Assembly: GCA_902613795.1 (NCBI GenBank)
Contig: CACMIP010000006.1
Span: forward strand, 1 to 64,000
Direction of reading: 5' to 3'
Length of the DNA: 64,000 nt
Source of the DNA: an uncultured OCS116 cluster bacterium
GTDB taxonomy: Bacteria > Pseudomonadota > Alphaproteobacteria > Rhizobiales > TMED25
Position 1 is the stretch's first letter; each line of letters starts with the position of its first letter. A model generated the notes under the pieces. That model searched no databases and was not told where the DNA came from. It was given only the letters and a program-made list of their open reading frames with translations. Both the position numbers and the translations under genes were made by a program. Positions 1-8,439 of this stretch are shown piece after piece.

Positions 1-471
1 TCTTTTTTTACTTTTATTCTGTCTGTGTTTATTGTGTTTTTAATTCATCACAAATTAGTGGAACTACCTGATTTATACGAAGGTGAAGTTCTAACTTGGA
101 TTTATATAATCTTTGTTTGGTTTGTTTTGGTTGGCCTTCGAACACAAGTGGATAGAAACTTCAATAGAAAATTTAAAACCTATGTTGAAGAAAGATTGAA
201 AGAACCGGCTCATGCGAAATATCTTCGTTTGTCTAGATATTCATTTTTTACAGTTATAGCTATATTGGCCTTAGAATCCATATATTTTTTGTCCGAGGGA
301 TCCTTTGAAGGGTTCTCACTATCAAATATCATACCAGAGTCTGACTCGCGCTTAGAAGGGTTGGATAAGATTCTAAATTTTTTCCTCAACATACCTATTT
401 GGCTATATTTTGTTCTAGCAACAATATTTGCATTCATCAAACTTAATACTGAAGAAACAAGGCGTGAATGA
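1..471 (+). CDS. Multi-pass membrane protein, 5' end cut by window edge
   Basis: I do not recognise this protein. The reading frame is open to base 1. The first possible start in the window (GTG at 25) lies in the middle of a hydrophobic stretch (SFFTFILSVFIVFLIHH), so the true start is probably upstream of the window. About four hydrophobic segments are visible: the N-terminal one, VLTWIYIIFVWFVLVGL, YSFFTVIAILALESIYFL and IPIWLYFVLATIFAFIKL. The charged loop after the second segment is rich in Arg/Lys, consistent with a cytoplasmic side. A second small membrane protein gene follows 46 bases later on the same strand. No catalytic motif is visible. Confidence 0.6.
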   Translation, partial: SFFTFILSVFIVFLIHHKLVELPDLYEGEVLTWIYIIFVWFVLVGLRTQVDRNFNRKFKTYVEERLKEPAHAKYLRLSRYSFFTVIAILALESIYFLSEGSFEGFSLSNIIPESDSRLEGLDKILNFFLNIPIWLYFVLATIFAFIKLNTEETRRE

Positions 472-517
472 GATTATATAACTTGACGGTATACTTTCAT
501 ATATAGAGGGATAATTA

Positions 518-823
518 ATGCCACTTGTAAATCCGAAGATAGCGAACAATATAAAAAAAATAACCGGAGGAAGTAAGCGGTTAATTTTAACTCTAATTTG
601 GCTAGTCTATCTCGCTTTTTTTTTCCGTCTTATAATTATTGATACATTTTTTAAACATTTTCGTACAGTTGAGGGTTGTAAAATAAGAAAGGAATTCTTT
701 GGTGTTGCTGAAGGTTATTGTGCGCGGTATGAGTTTGATGATTGGGAAAACTTTATTTATGCTAGCGCTTTTTTCATATTTATATATGCAGTACACCATT
801 TAATTAGTAAGTTCAAAAAATAA
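518..823 (+). CDS. Small two-helix membrane protein, unknown function
   Basis: This is a 101-residue protein of unknown function. The ATG is preceded by a purine-rich AGAGGG about 9 bases upstream. It has a basic N-terminus, a hydrophobic segment at about 22-44 (LILTLIWLVYLAFFFRLIII), a soluble loop containing two Cys (CKIRKEF..., GYCARY), and a second segment at about 81-95 (FIYASAFFIFIYAVHHL) ending in a basic tail. The topology suggests an exported loop between two helices, and the two Cys could form a disulfide there. It follows another membrane protein gene and lies on the 3' side of tRNA-Asn, where integrated DNA often sits. Confidence 0.6.
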   Translation: MPLVNPKIANNIKKITGGSKRLILTLIWLVYLAFFFRLIIIDTFFKHFRTVEGCKIRKEFFGVAEGYCARYEFDDWENFIYASAFFIFIYAVHHLISKFKK

Positions 824-951
824 CATTGGCATATTAATGGAGTTATTGTTTAATTTAGGATTTTCACACTATCGTCAACTTTAAACTGACCAACGGTTAC
901 GCGTGCATTTTTTAAACATTGTGGAAAAACAGTCAACTTGCCTACCAAACC

Positions 952-1039
952 AAAAATGGCAGTCTCGTCTTTTTTCGGACCCAACGACCAAAAATAACCA
1001 AACCATTTTGGCAGTCATTTTGGCAGTTTGGCCATTTTT
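952..1039. repeat. Inverted repeat AAAAATGGC / GCCATTTTT
   Basis: The sequence AAAAATGGC at 952-960 is matched by its exact reverse complement GCCATTTTT at 1031-1039. Between them lie the tandem 12-mers. The related core TGGCAGT appears at 957-963 region and again twice in the tandem repeat, so the same short motif family occurs in both orientations. Arms are only 9 bases and AT-rich, so chance cannot be excluded. Confidence 0.4.
1004..1027. repeat. Perfect tandem duplication of a 12-bp unit
   Basis: CATTTTGGCAGT occurs twice without a gap, at 1004-1015 and 1016-1027. It is followed by a partial third variant (TTGGCCATTTTT). Short direct repeats like this are seen in integrase arm-type binding regions and in decayed mobile-element ends; either reading is inference. 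Confidence 0.6.
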
Positions 1040-1122
1040 ACCCATTTTTTGTGTGTTTTTTTGCATAAGTAAATACCTCAATATTGTTACGTAAGTAACT
1101 GTATTTATTATGCTTTTTAGTG

Positions 1123-1197
1123 TGGCTCCGGAGGAGGGATTCGAACCCCCGACCAATTGATTAACAGTCAACTGCTCTACCACTGAGCTACTCCGGA
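1123..1197 (-). tRNA. tRNA-Asn (anticodon GTT)
   Basis: Read on the minus strand the cloverleaf is complete. The 7-bp acceptor stem TCCGGAG pairs with CTCCGGA. The D arm is GCTC/GAGC, the anticodon loop CTGTTAA gives anticodon GTT, and the T arm carries TTCGAAT. The discriminator is G and CCA is genome-encoded at 1125-1123. It lies 45 bases downstream of tRNA-Cys on the same strand, so the two are probably one transcript. Confidence 0.95.
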
Positions 1198-1242
1198 ATA
1201 ATGTATTTATAGATTTTATACACTATAAATGCAATTACAATT

Positions 1243-1316
1243 TGGAGGCCACGTCCGGAGTCGAACCGGATTAAAGGGTTTTGCAGACCCGCGCCTAACC
1301 GTTCGGCCACGTGGCC
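1243..1316 (-). tRNA. tRNA-Cys (anticodon GCA)
   Basis: On the minus strand the acceptor stem GGCCACG pairs with CGTGGCC. The D loop contains the GG of AACGGTTA, the anticodon loop CTGCAAA gives GCA, and the T loop is TTCGACT. The discriminator base is U, the identity element of cysteine tRNAs, and CCA is encoded at 1245-1243. It is upstream of tRNA-Asn in the same orientation. Confidence 0.95.
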
Positions 1317-1489
1317 CTCACAATTGATTTCAAATTAATATAAAAACATGTTCTGTACAAATAAAAAAATCTAGATATAGACTGACTCTGGCCACCTTGT
1401 TATTAATGAATTAAATCATATATTTATGATTGTTTAAGGTTGAAAAAAAATATATATCTAAAGAATAATTTTTATAGAAGTGGTATACG

Positions 1490-2161
1490 ATGACAGATTT
1501 TAACAGCATGCGTTTAAATATGGTAAACAACCAAATAAAACCATTTGCTGTAACAAATCCCACAATTTTAGACGCTTTCGCCACACTCCCTAGAGAGAAC
1601 TTTGGTCAATTTATATTAGAATCTGCAATTTACACAGATAATATTTTACACCTTAATCAGAAAAAGAAATTTGAGAGTAGATATTATTTATCTGCCGCAG
1701 TACATGCAAAAATGATACAGATTGCTGATATTAGAAAACATGAGAGTGTGCTTGATATTGGTTGCTTGACGGGATACTCATCCGCAATCTTATCAAAAAT
1801 CTGTAAAACAGTTGATGGGCTAGAGCAACATGAAGAATTGGTCGATATAGCAAAAGATAATATTAAAAAACTAGGTATTGAAAATATAAAGTTTCATCAT
1901 GGAAACCTGAAAGACGGATACAAAAAGAAAGATCTCTTTGATGCAATATTTATTAATGGATCAGTGGATTTAGTACCTCAAGCAATAATCGATCAAGTAA
2001 AAGATGGTGGCAAAATAGTTACAATAAAAAGGGAAGACCAAATTGGTTACATGGTCATCTTAAAAAAAGCTGATAATTATGTGAACCAAATTAATCATTT
2101 TGAAATTACCGTACCTTACATATCAAAAGACTTTATACGCAAGAGTGAGTTTGCTTTTTAA
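1490..2161 (+). CDS. Protein-L-isoaspartate O-methyltransferase-like protein
   Basis: This is a 223-residue SAM-dependent methyltransferase of the PCMT family, which methylates abnormal L-isoaspartyl residues so that they can be repaired. The N-terminal part (MRLNMVNNQIKP, then LPRENF) and the YLSAAVHAKM segment match the family's substrate-side region. SAM motif I is VLDIGCLTG at about 87-95 and the post-I acidic residue lies in GLEQHEELV. In alphaproteobacteria a divergent Pcm paralogue of this length typically precedes a TolC-family gene and valS, exactly as here. True isoaspartate repair activity in this branch is not assured, so I give no symbol. Confidence 0.8.
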   Translation: MTDFNSMRLNMVNNQIKPFAVTNPTILDAFATLPRENFGQFILESAIYTDNILHLNQKKKFESRYYLSAAVHAKMIQIADIRKHESVLDIGCLTGYSSAILSKICKTVDGLEQHEELVDIAKDNIKKLGIENIKFHHGNLKDGYKKKDLFDAIFINGSVDLVPQAIIDQVKDGGKIVTIKREDQIGYMVILKKADNYVNQINHFEITVPYISKDFIRKSEFAF

Positions 2162-2210
2162 AGCATTATAGTGTTGTTCCCTTTATTTAAAATCCTGATA
2201 TATTAAAAAT

Positions 2211-3473
2211 ATGAATCATATTTTCAAAAAATTTATTGTTGTTATTTCCCTTTTCCTGTTCAAGCCAGAAAACACCTATTCACTATCAATCAGTGAGCTT
2301 ATGACCATCACAAATGATAATAGTCTAGTTATTCAGGCTGACTATGAATACCTTAAAAAATTCCAAAACGATATTGAGCTTGCAAAGAAAAATAATGATC
2401 CATCTATTTCACTATCTGGATTTGTTGGTGCAAAACATCAAGAAACAGATAGTAGTGAAGCATCTTTCAATCCAAGAAATATAAGTCTTACAATGTCAAA
2501 AAATTTATTCGATGGTTATAAAACAAAATACTCTATAATACAGGCTAATGATCTATCCCTTCATGCAAACTATCTATTTGAGACATTAAAACAAAATGTC
2601 TACCTGGAGTCTATAAATTCCTACCTGGATTTAATTCACCTTAGGCAGTCATATAATCTGACAGAAAAAAGCTTAAAACTCTCAAAAAATAATTTAGATT
2701 TCAAAGTGCAACAACATAACTCAGGCGATATTTCAGATATTGAGCTAGAAAAAGCAAAACTTGAATATTCAAAATATAAATTCAGTCTCAACAAGATTCA
2801 GATTTCAATCTCCAATCAGGAGGACCAGCTCTTGGATTATTTGAGTACTGTTCCAAGTACAAATAAGTATCCAGACTTCATGGATAGAAATCTTGATTTA
2901 TCTTCGGAGGCATTAATTGAATTTGCCATCAACAATAACCCTTCAATCAAGTCCAGTCAGATTTATTTAAAAATTCTAGAGCATAGCAAGATGATTGAAA
3001 GATCAGCTAACTTACCAAAAGTAGATTTAGAAGCAGGATTTAGCAGAAATTGGGATGCAACGGACTCCGCTGGTCAAGCGGATGAGTACTCTATTATTGG
3101 AAGCATTAGTATACCGTTATATGAATCCGAGGAAGTGAATATCAAAGAGTCTAATATTGATCTTGACATAATTAGAAATGATAAAATTCTGAAGGACCAA
3201 ATCAACACTCTCAAAAGGGAAATAAATAGTCTGCTCGATCAAATAGAGTTGCTCAACACAGAATATGAAATTGAAAATAATCAAAAAGAAATATACGAAA
3301 AAGATATTGAAATCAATAAAGAAAGTTATAATGTTGGATCCGCATCAAAGCTTGATATTTATGATAGTCAAATTGAGTATAATGAGCATTTGATAAGCAT
3401 GGCTCAAATTATGAATTCAAAACAGAAGGCGCATTATCTTCTATTAAATAAAATAGGTAAACTAACCCAGTAA
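2211..3473 (+). CDS. TolC-family outer membrane efflux protein
   Basis: A 420-residue outer-membrane channel of the OEP/TolC family. It would form the trimeric exit duct for type I secretion or RND/ABC-type efflux. The N-terminus is a Sec signal (hydrophobic IVVISLFLF, cleavage near NTYS). The body shows the family's two long coiled-coil repeats with the typical SLSISELMTITNDNSLVIQADYE-like opening (about 24-46), the strand segment ISLTMSKNLFDGYKT and its second-half counterpart IGSISIPLYESEEVNIK. The C-terminal helix has GSASKLDIYDSQIEYNEH, a common TolC signature. It lies 49 bases after the Pcm-like gene and 24 bases before valS. No inner-membrane partner is adjacent. Confidence 0.88.
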   Translation: MNHIFKKFIVVISLFLFKPENTYSLSISELMTITNDNSLVIQADYEYLKKFQNDIELAKKNNDPSISLSGFVGAKHQETDSSEASFNPRNISLTMSKNLFDGYKTKYSIIQANDLSLHANYLFETLKQNVYLESINSYLDLIHLRQSYNLTEKSLKLSKNNLDFKVQQHNSGDISDIELEKAKLEYSKYKFSLNKIQISISNQEDQLLDYLSTVPSTNKYPDFMDRNLDLSSEALIEFAINNNPSIKSSQIYLKILEHSKMIERSANLPKVDLEAGFSRNWDATDSAGQADEYSIIGSISIPLYESEEVNIKESNIDLDIIRNDKILKDQINTLKREINSLLDQIELLNTEYEIENNQKEIYEKDIEINKESYNVGSASKLDIYDSQIEYNEHLISMAQIMNSKQKAHYLLLNKIGKLTQ

Positions 3474-3497
3474 AATTAACACCCTGCAGTACAAGTA

Positions 3498-6152
3498 ATG
3501 GAAAAGAAATATATACATCAAGATATAGAAAAGAGAATTTACTCACAATGGGAAGAGTCGAATTGTTTTTCTGCATCTACTGATATAAACAATCAAAGGG
3601 AAACCTACTGTATTGTAATACCACCACCAAATGTTACCGGTAACTTGCATATGGGTCACGCCCTAAATAATACACTTCAAGATATACTCATTAGATTTAA
3701 CCGTATGCAAGGAAAAGACGTATTATGGCAAGCTGGCACTGATCATGCCGGTATTGCTACACAAATGGTTGTTGAACGAAAGCTTGATAGCGAAAAGAAT
3801 TTAAGAAAAGAAGACCTTGGGCGAAATGAATTTGTCAATGAGATTTGGAAGTGGAAAGAGGAATCGGGTGGTCAAATAATTAATCAATTAAAGCGTCTGG
3901 GCTCATCCTGTGATTGGGAAAGAGAGAGGTTTACCCTCGATGAGGGTTTGAGTAAAGCTGTTCTTTATGTGTTTAATAAATTATTCGAAGACGGATTATT
4001 GTATAAAGATCAGAGACTTGTTAATTGGGATACAAAGTTTGAGACTGCAATATCCGATCTTGAGGTTCAACAAATAGAGATAGAGGGTAATCTCTGGTAT
4101 ATAAAATATCCACTACAAGATGATAAATCTAAATTTATCACTATTGCGACTACACGTCCTGAGACAATGCTTGGTGACACGGCAATAGCAGTTAACCCAA
4201 AAGACAAAAAACATAATATGCTAATTGGTAAAATGGCGATTATTCCTCTCTCGGGTCGTGTTATTCCAATAATTGGAGATGATTACGCGAAGATGGATGA
4301 AGGGACGGGTGCGGTTAAGATAACACCAGCTCATGATTTTAATGACTTTGAAGTGGGGAAGAGAAATAACCTTGAAATGCTCAATATATTGGATAAAAGC
4401 GGACATCTTGTCGATGATGATTTTATCCCAAAAAAATATCAAAAACTTGAGAGGTTCAGTGCGCGAAAAGAAATTCTCTCAGACCTTAAGGCTGAGGGAT
4501 CGCTTATAAAGACCGAAAAACATCTCCATAATGTTCCGCATGGGGATAGATCCGGCGTAATAATAGAACCATATTTAACAGATCAATGGTATGTTGATGC
4601 AAAAGAATTATCAAAAAAAGCCATTAAAGCTGTCAAAGATAAGAAAACACAATTTGTTCCAAAGAATTGGGAAAAGACTTATTTTGAGTGGATGGATAAC
4701 ATACAGCCATGGTGCGTATCCAGACAGCTATGGTGGGGGCATCAAATACCTGTATGGTATGGCCCTGATAACCATTTCTTTGTGGCCATGGACGAAAGTG
4801 AGGCTAAAGAAAAGGCATACAAACATTACGGTAAGGATACTGATCTCGTAAGGGATGAAGATGTCTTAGATACTTGGTTTTCATCCGCATTATGGCCTTT
4901 CAGTACCTTGGGATGGCCAGAAAAAACACCTGAGTTTGAGAAGTACTACAACACTGATGTGTTGGTCACCGGTTTCGATATTATTTTCTTCTGGGTCGCA
5001 CGAATGATGATGATGGGTCTCTATTTAACCGATGATGTCCCTTTTCATACGATATACATACACGCACTTGTCAGAGACGAAGAAGGTCAAAAGATGTCAA
5101 AATCGAAAGGTAATGTGATAGATCCGTTAAGCCTGATTGAGAAATATGGTGCAGACTCTCTAAGATTCACTCTTTCGTCAATGGCTGCACAGGGCCGAGA
5201 TATAAAATTAGCTGAGTCACGCGTTGAAGGTTATAGAAATTTTATTACAAAAATTTGGAATGCGGCACGTTTCATATCAACTTACAATATTATTCTAGAT
5301 ACAAATTTCGATCCAAAAACTGTTAAGCAGGACCAAAATAAATGGATACTTGGAGAGTTAGACAATTTAAATATGAACGTAAGTCAAGCGCTTGATAAAT
5401 TTCGTTTCAATGATGCTTCGGCAGAAATATATTCATTCACCTGGCACCTATTTTGTGACTGGTACATTGAGATTATAAAAGATGACATGACTCAATCGGG
5501 CAATGGCTCAATCGAGACAAAGCAAACGCTTATTTATACCTATCTCAATTTACTCAAAATTTGTCATCCCTTTATGCCTTTTGTAACCGAAGAGTTAAAT
5601 AGTATTTACACAGAGGAACAAGAGTTACTGGTTACCTCAAACTGGCCTAGTTTGGTCACCAACGACACAGTTCAATCAAAATCAGTCATAAATTTTTTAA
5701 TAGATACCATTACTGAAATCAGATCGATCCGATCTGAGTTAAGAGTTGTACCTTCAAATAAAATAAAACTCTTAGTTTTGAATGATACAAATGATTACAT
5801 CAATGTGCTAGTTGAGAATAATATTAAAATCCAAAGGATGGCAAGACTATCTAATATTGAGTATGTTGATACAATACCTGATAACGCCATCCAATTTAGT
5901 ATATCTGACATAGGTTTTGGGCTAGACTTAGAAGGTGTAGTAAATACAGAAGAGGAGCTCGCAAGACTCGATAAAGAATTGAGAAAGATTTTAGATGATT
6001 TGGCAATTGTTGATAAAAAATTAGAGAATAAACAGTTCCTTGATAATGCACCGCATGATGTAATTGAAAAACAAAAGGCTATCAAAGAGGATCTAACAAA
6101 CCAAAAAAATGAATTAGAGCACTCAAAAGAAAAGTTTATTAAATTGAGCTAA
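3498..6152 (+). CDS. valS: Valyl-tRNA synthetase
   Basis: This class I aminoacyl-tRNA synthetase charges tRNA-Val. At 884 residues it is of normal bacterial length. The HIGH-type motif is HMGH at 51-54 within PPPNVTGNLHMGH, and KMSKS is at 532-536. Between them lies the editing (CP1) domain with TTRPETMLGDTAIAV and GTGAVKITPAHDFND, which hydrolyses mis-charged Thr-tRNA. The C-terminus ends in the ValS coiled-coil arm (about 815-884, Lys/Glu/Leu rich) that contacts tRNA. The start ATG has only a weak ribosome site. It is followed, convergently, by the barrel gene on the minus strand. Confidence 0.98.
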   Translation: MEKKYIHQDIEKRIYSQWEESNCFSASTDINNQRETYCIVIPPPNVTGNLHMGHALNNTLQDILIRFNRMQGKDVLWQAGTDHAGIATQMVVERKLDSEKNLRKEDLGRNEFVNEIWKWKEESGGQIINQLKRLGSSCDWERERFTLDEGLSKAVLYVFNKLFEDGLLYKDQRLVNWDTKFETAISDLEVQQIEIEGNLWYIKYPLQDDKSKFITIATTRPETMLGDTAIAVNPKDKKHNMLIGKMAIIPLSGRVIPIIGDDYAKMDEGTGAVKITPAHDFNDFEVGKRNNLEMLNILDKSGHLVDDDFIPKKYQKLERFSARKEILSDLKAEGSLIKTEKHLHNVPHGDRSGVIIEPYLTDQWYVDAKELSKKAIKAVKDKKTQFVPKNWEKTYFEWMDNIQPWCVSRQLWWGHQIPVWYGPDNHFFVAMDESEAKEKAYKHYGKDTDLVRDEDVLDTWFSSALWPFSTLGWPEKTPEFEKYYNTDVLVTGFDIIFFWVARMMMMGLYLTDDVPFHTIYIHALVRDEEGQKMSKSKGNVIDPLSLIEKYGADSLRFTLSSMAAQGRDIKLAESRVEGYRNFITKIWNAARFISTYNIILDTNFDPKTVKQDQNKWILGELDNLNMNVSQALDKFRFNDASAEIYSFTWHLFCDWYIEIIKDDMTQSGNGSIETKQTLIYTYLNLLKICHPFMPFVTEELNSIYTEEQELLVTSNWPSLVTNDTVQSKSVINFLIDTITEIRSIRSELRVVPSNKIKLLVLNDTNDYINVLVENNIKIQRMARLSNIEYVDTIPDNAIQFSISDIGFGLDLEGVVNTEEELARLDKELRKILDDLAIVDKKLENKQFLDNAPHDVIEKQKAIKEDLTNQKNELEHSKEKFIKLS

Positions 6153-6167
6153 TTGATACGCAGTAAT

Positions 6168-7211
6168 TTAAAAATCATACATGAAGGATAGATTTACAGA
6201 GGGTGAAACAGTAATCCGTGAATCTAGATGGGCCGCCTCCGCCTGAGCCACGTATTCGGCACTATTGCAGTCCATACCAGTCGTGCATATTGGTTTTGAT
6301 ATAAATGGTAGGTCATTCCTTATATCAATCGATCCGGATAAAGAGATCACCGCACCTGACTCTAGTTGATTATTCATTCCAACAGCTAAGTTTATTATTC
6401 CCGCCACAGTAACTCTATCATCGTCTGCAGTGTATTTGTTTATGGAACCCCTGAAATTTTGTTCAGCTTGCATACTTTCTTTGGAAAGTAGAGCTGAAAT
6501 ATCAGCTTTATAATAAACATCAGTATTCTCGTTGAGGGATCCCTGATCAGACTCTAATCTGAGCATTGGTCCAACAGAAAATACACTAACCGAATCACTG
6601 GAGCTGCTATTTGCATAGCCAATAGCGTCATAGTCCCATCCTGAAGAGTAATGACTAATGTTAGATCTGAAGCCAAGCCTTGTTTCAAATTGTGAGTCTA
6701 ATTGCTGTAATAATTCATTTCCATTTAAATTTAATTCAGACAAATCCCAAAGGTGATTAAATGTTAAAACACTTAAATCTGATTCGGTGACCACAGTTAG
6801 AAGACCCCGGTCAGGAAGTTCAATTGAACCCAGTGATGATACTCCAGATACAGGAATTAAGTCTAGGTAATCGAAATTACCCTCGTTAGAAGTCTGGAAG
6901 TCAAAGTTTTCCTTTTGTGAACCGGTTATGAATGTAATATCAAACTTTCCCTCGTGAGAGACTGACACAGAGGGCTCATCAATGATCACATCTCCGTCAT
7001 CTTCGTGTGAAAAAAAATTGAAGGCATTGTCATCAACTGTTAAGCCAATAGAGTTGGATATTTTTAAATTTGGTATTGTGACACCAAATTTTAGTTCTTT
7101 TCCATTATTCTCAGTGATATCCACAGCAGGCGCATCGGCGGCATGACCAGTTGCTCCTAGTAATGGTAGTGCGAGGAGTGAATATAGAAATGTTCGTACA
7201 ATAAAATTCAT
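6168..7211 (-). CDS. Probable outer-membrane beta-barrel protein, unknown family
   Basis: I do not recognise the family. I place the start at the ATG at 7211, because the upstream in-frame codon at 7226 is TTG and the ATG gives a clean signal peptide (MNFIVRTFLYSLLALPLLG, cleavage near GHAA). The 347-residue product is Ser/Asp/Asn-rich with many alternating hydrophobic strands. It ends in SVNLSFMYDF, a C-terminal aromatic beta-signal typical of barrels inserted by BAM. One Cys pair (CTTGMDC) lies in a predicted loop near residue 310. It is transcribed away from xthA, 48 bases after that gene's stop, and converges on valS. Confidence 0.6.
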   Translation of the reverse strand: MNFIVRTFLYSLLALPLLGATGHAADAPAVDITENNGKELKFGVTIPNLKISNSIGLTVDDNAFNFFSHEDDGDVIIDEPSVSVSHEGKFDITFITGSQKENFDFQTSNEGNFDYLDLIPVSGVSSLGSIELPDRGLLTVVTESDLSVLTFNHLWDLSELNLNGNELLQQLDSQFETRLGFRSNISHYSSGWDYDAIGYANSSSSDSVSVFSVGPMLRLESDQGSLNENTDVYYKADISALLSKESMQAEQNFRGSINKYTADDDRVTVAGIINLAVGMNNQLESGAVISLSGSIDIRNDLPFISKPICTTGMDCNSAEYVAQAEAAHLDSRITVSPSVNLSFMYDF

Positions 7212-7259
7212 ATTATTTGTATACAACGTAACATTCTGATATACAATGTAAATGTATTT

Positions 7260-8054
7260 TTATGCTAATATAAATTCCGCTGATACGGGTACATGATCTG
7301 AAGGTTTTTCAGAGCCTCTCACATTTGTGTGTGTTCGCATGTTATTAAATGTATAGCATGCTGCGGGTGATAGTAGTATATGATCAATCCTGACCCCATG
7401 ATTTTTATCCCAAGCGCCCCCCTGGTAGTCCCAATGGGTATACTCCACCATAGTTTTCTTCTCCAAAAGAAAAGCGTCATAAAGTCCTAAATTGATTAAT
7501 TGACGGTATTTTTTTTTGGTTTCAATCCGAAATAATGCATCATCAAGCCAATTTGTATGATCGTAAACATCACTTTCTGTTGGAATAACATTAAAATCAC
7601 CAAGAATAATATAGGGTAGTTCTGTGGACATATTTTGTTTTGCCCTGTTAAATAGTTGTTCCATCCATTCTAACTTATAGTCGAATTTCTCAGATGGGTA
7701 AGGGTTTCCATTTGGAAGATAAATACAGTTTATTATGATTGTTGGATTATCCGGGATATTTAATTTTGCCTCAATAAACCGTGCCTGTTCATCATCTGAA
7801 CCAGGATACAAGTGAAAATCAATATCCGTTAATTCATATTTGGAAAATATGGCAACACCGTTAAAAGATTTTTGGCCATTAAGGTAGAGATTATAACCAA
7901 GTTCTTCAAAAATATTACTTGGAAAGTCCTCATTTAAACATTTCGTCTCATTTAGGCAAAGTATATCGGGATCATACTCTTTCAACCATTTTGGTATTTC
8001 TTCTATCCTGGCTCTAATGCCATTAACATTCCAAGATGAGATTTTTAATTTCAT
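7260..8054 (-). CDS. xthA: Exodeoxyribonuclease III
   Basis: A 264-residue Mg-dependent AP endonuclease/3' exonuclease of the EEP superfamily, acting in base excision repair. The opening MKLKISSWNVNGIRAR is the family N-terminus. The metal-binding Glu is in LNETK (E36), and further motifs are LGDFNVIP, GVRIDHILLSP and the catalytic SDHVPV near the C-terminus. I start it at the ATG at 8054, where ATGA overlaps the erpA stop. An upstream in-frame start would add nine unrelated residues inside erpA. The erpA-xthA pair is a usual alphaproteobacterial arrangement. Confidence 0.95.
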   Translation of the reverse strand: MKLKISSWNVNGIRARIEEIPKWLKEYDPDILCLNETKCLNEDFPSNIFEELGYNLYLNGQKSFNGVAIFSKYELTDIDFHLYPGSDDEQARFIEAKLNIPDNPTIIINCIYLPNGNPYPSEKFDYKLEWMEQLFNRAKQNMSTELPYIILGDFNVIPTESDVYDHTNWLDDALFRIETKKKYRQLINLGLYDAFLLEKKTMVEYTHWDYQGGAWDKNHGVRIDHILLSPAACYTFNNMRTHTNVRGSEKPSDHVPVSAEFILA

Positions 8055-8377
8055 ATGGTGAAGCTGACGCCACAACCACAAGAGGAGGAGGCATTTGGGT
8101 TTGTTATTTTGAATGATGATTCGATTAGACTGTCTGCGTAATCGATCGTTGACCCTTTCAGATAATTGATCGATATATTATCAACTAGGACCCTTGCACC
8201 ATTGTGTTTAAATTCAAGATCACCTGGTTCCATTTCATTTGTTAAGCTATATTCGTACTGGAAGCCAGAGCAGCCACCACCTTTTACTTCTATTCTTAAC
8301 GCGTCATTCTCGGTTTCGGTGGAAATTAGTTTTAGTATGTGTTTCGCAGCAAAATCAGTAATCTCGATCTCGTTCAT
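8051..8377 (-). CDS. erpA: Iron-sulfur cluster insertion protein ErpA
   Basis: A 108-residue A-type carrier that delivers Fe-S clusters to apoproteins. The three conserved Cys are all present: C36 in GGGCSGFQY, and C100 and C102 in SSSCGCGVSF. Length and the LKGSTIDYADSLIESSFKITNPNA segment are typical. It overlaps xthA by 4 bases (ATGA), so translation of the two is probably coupled. It is divergent from dgt across 62 bases of AT-rich DNA that must hold both promoters. IscA is the close alternative; the alphaproteobacterial neighbourhood favours ErpA. Confidence 0.9.
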   Translation of the reverse strand: MNEIEITDFAAKHILKLISTETENDALRIEVKGGGCSGFQYEYSLTNEMEPGDLEFKHNGARVLVDNISINYLKGSTIDYADSLIESSFKITNPNASSSCGCGVSFTI

Positions 8378-8439
8378 AATTGTATAAACTCCGAAAATAA
8401 ATATATTAAAGTCCTATACATATAATTATAATAAAGATA

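Larger units (their letters stand above)
824..1122. other. Non-coding stretch with repeats next to the tRNA-Asn 3' end
   Basis: I see no convincing gene here. The part from about 890 to 1045 is less AT-rich than its surroundings. It contains two abutting copies of a 12-base repeat and an inverted repeat (both listed separately). Open frames across it run into the tRNA and have no coding look. The position, immediately beyond the 3' end of tRNA-Asn, is the usual side for integrase-mediated insertion, so a decayed element end or attachment-site arm region is possible. No integrase gene is visible in the window. Confidence 0.4.

Noticed and set aside
881-1183. Open frame on the minus strand covering the tRNA-Asn region
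   Set aside because: It begins inside the tRNA gene and its residues (MVEQLTVNQLVGGSNPSSG) are the translated tRNA; there is no coding evidence.
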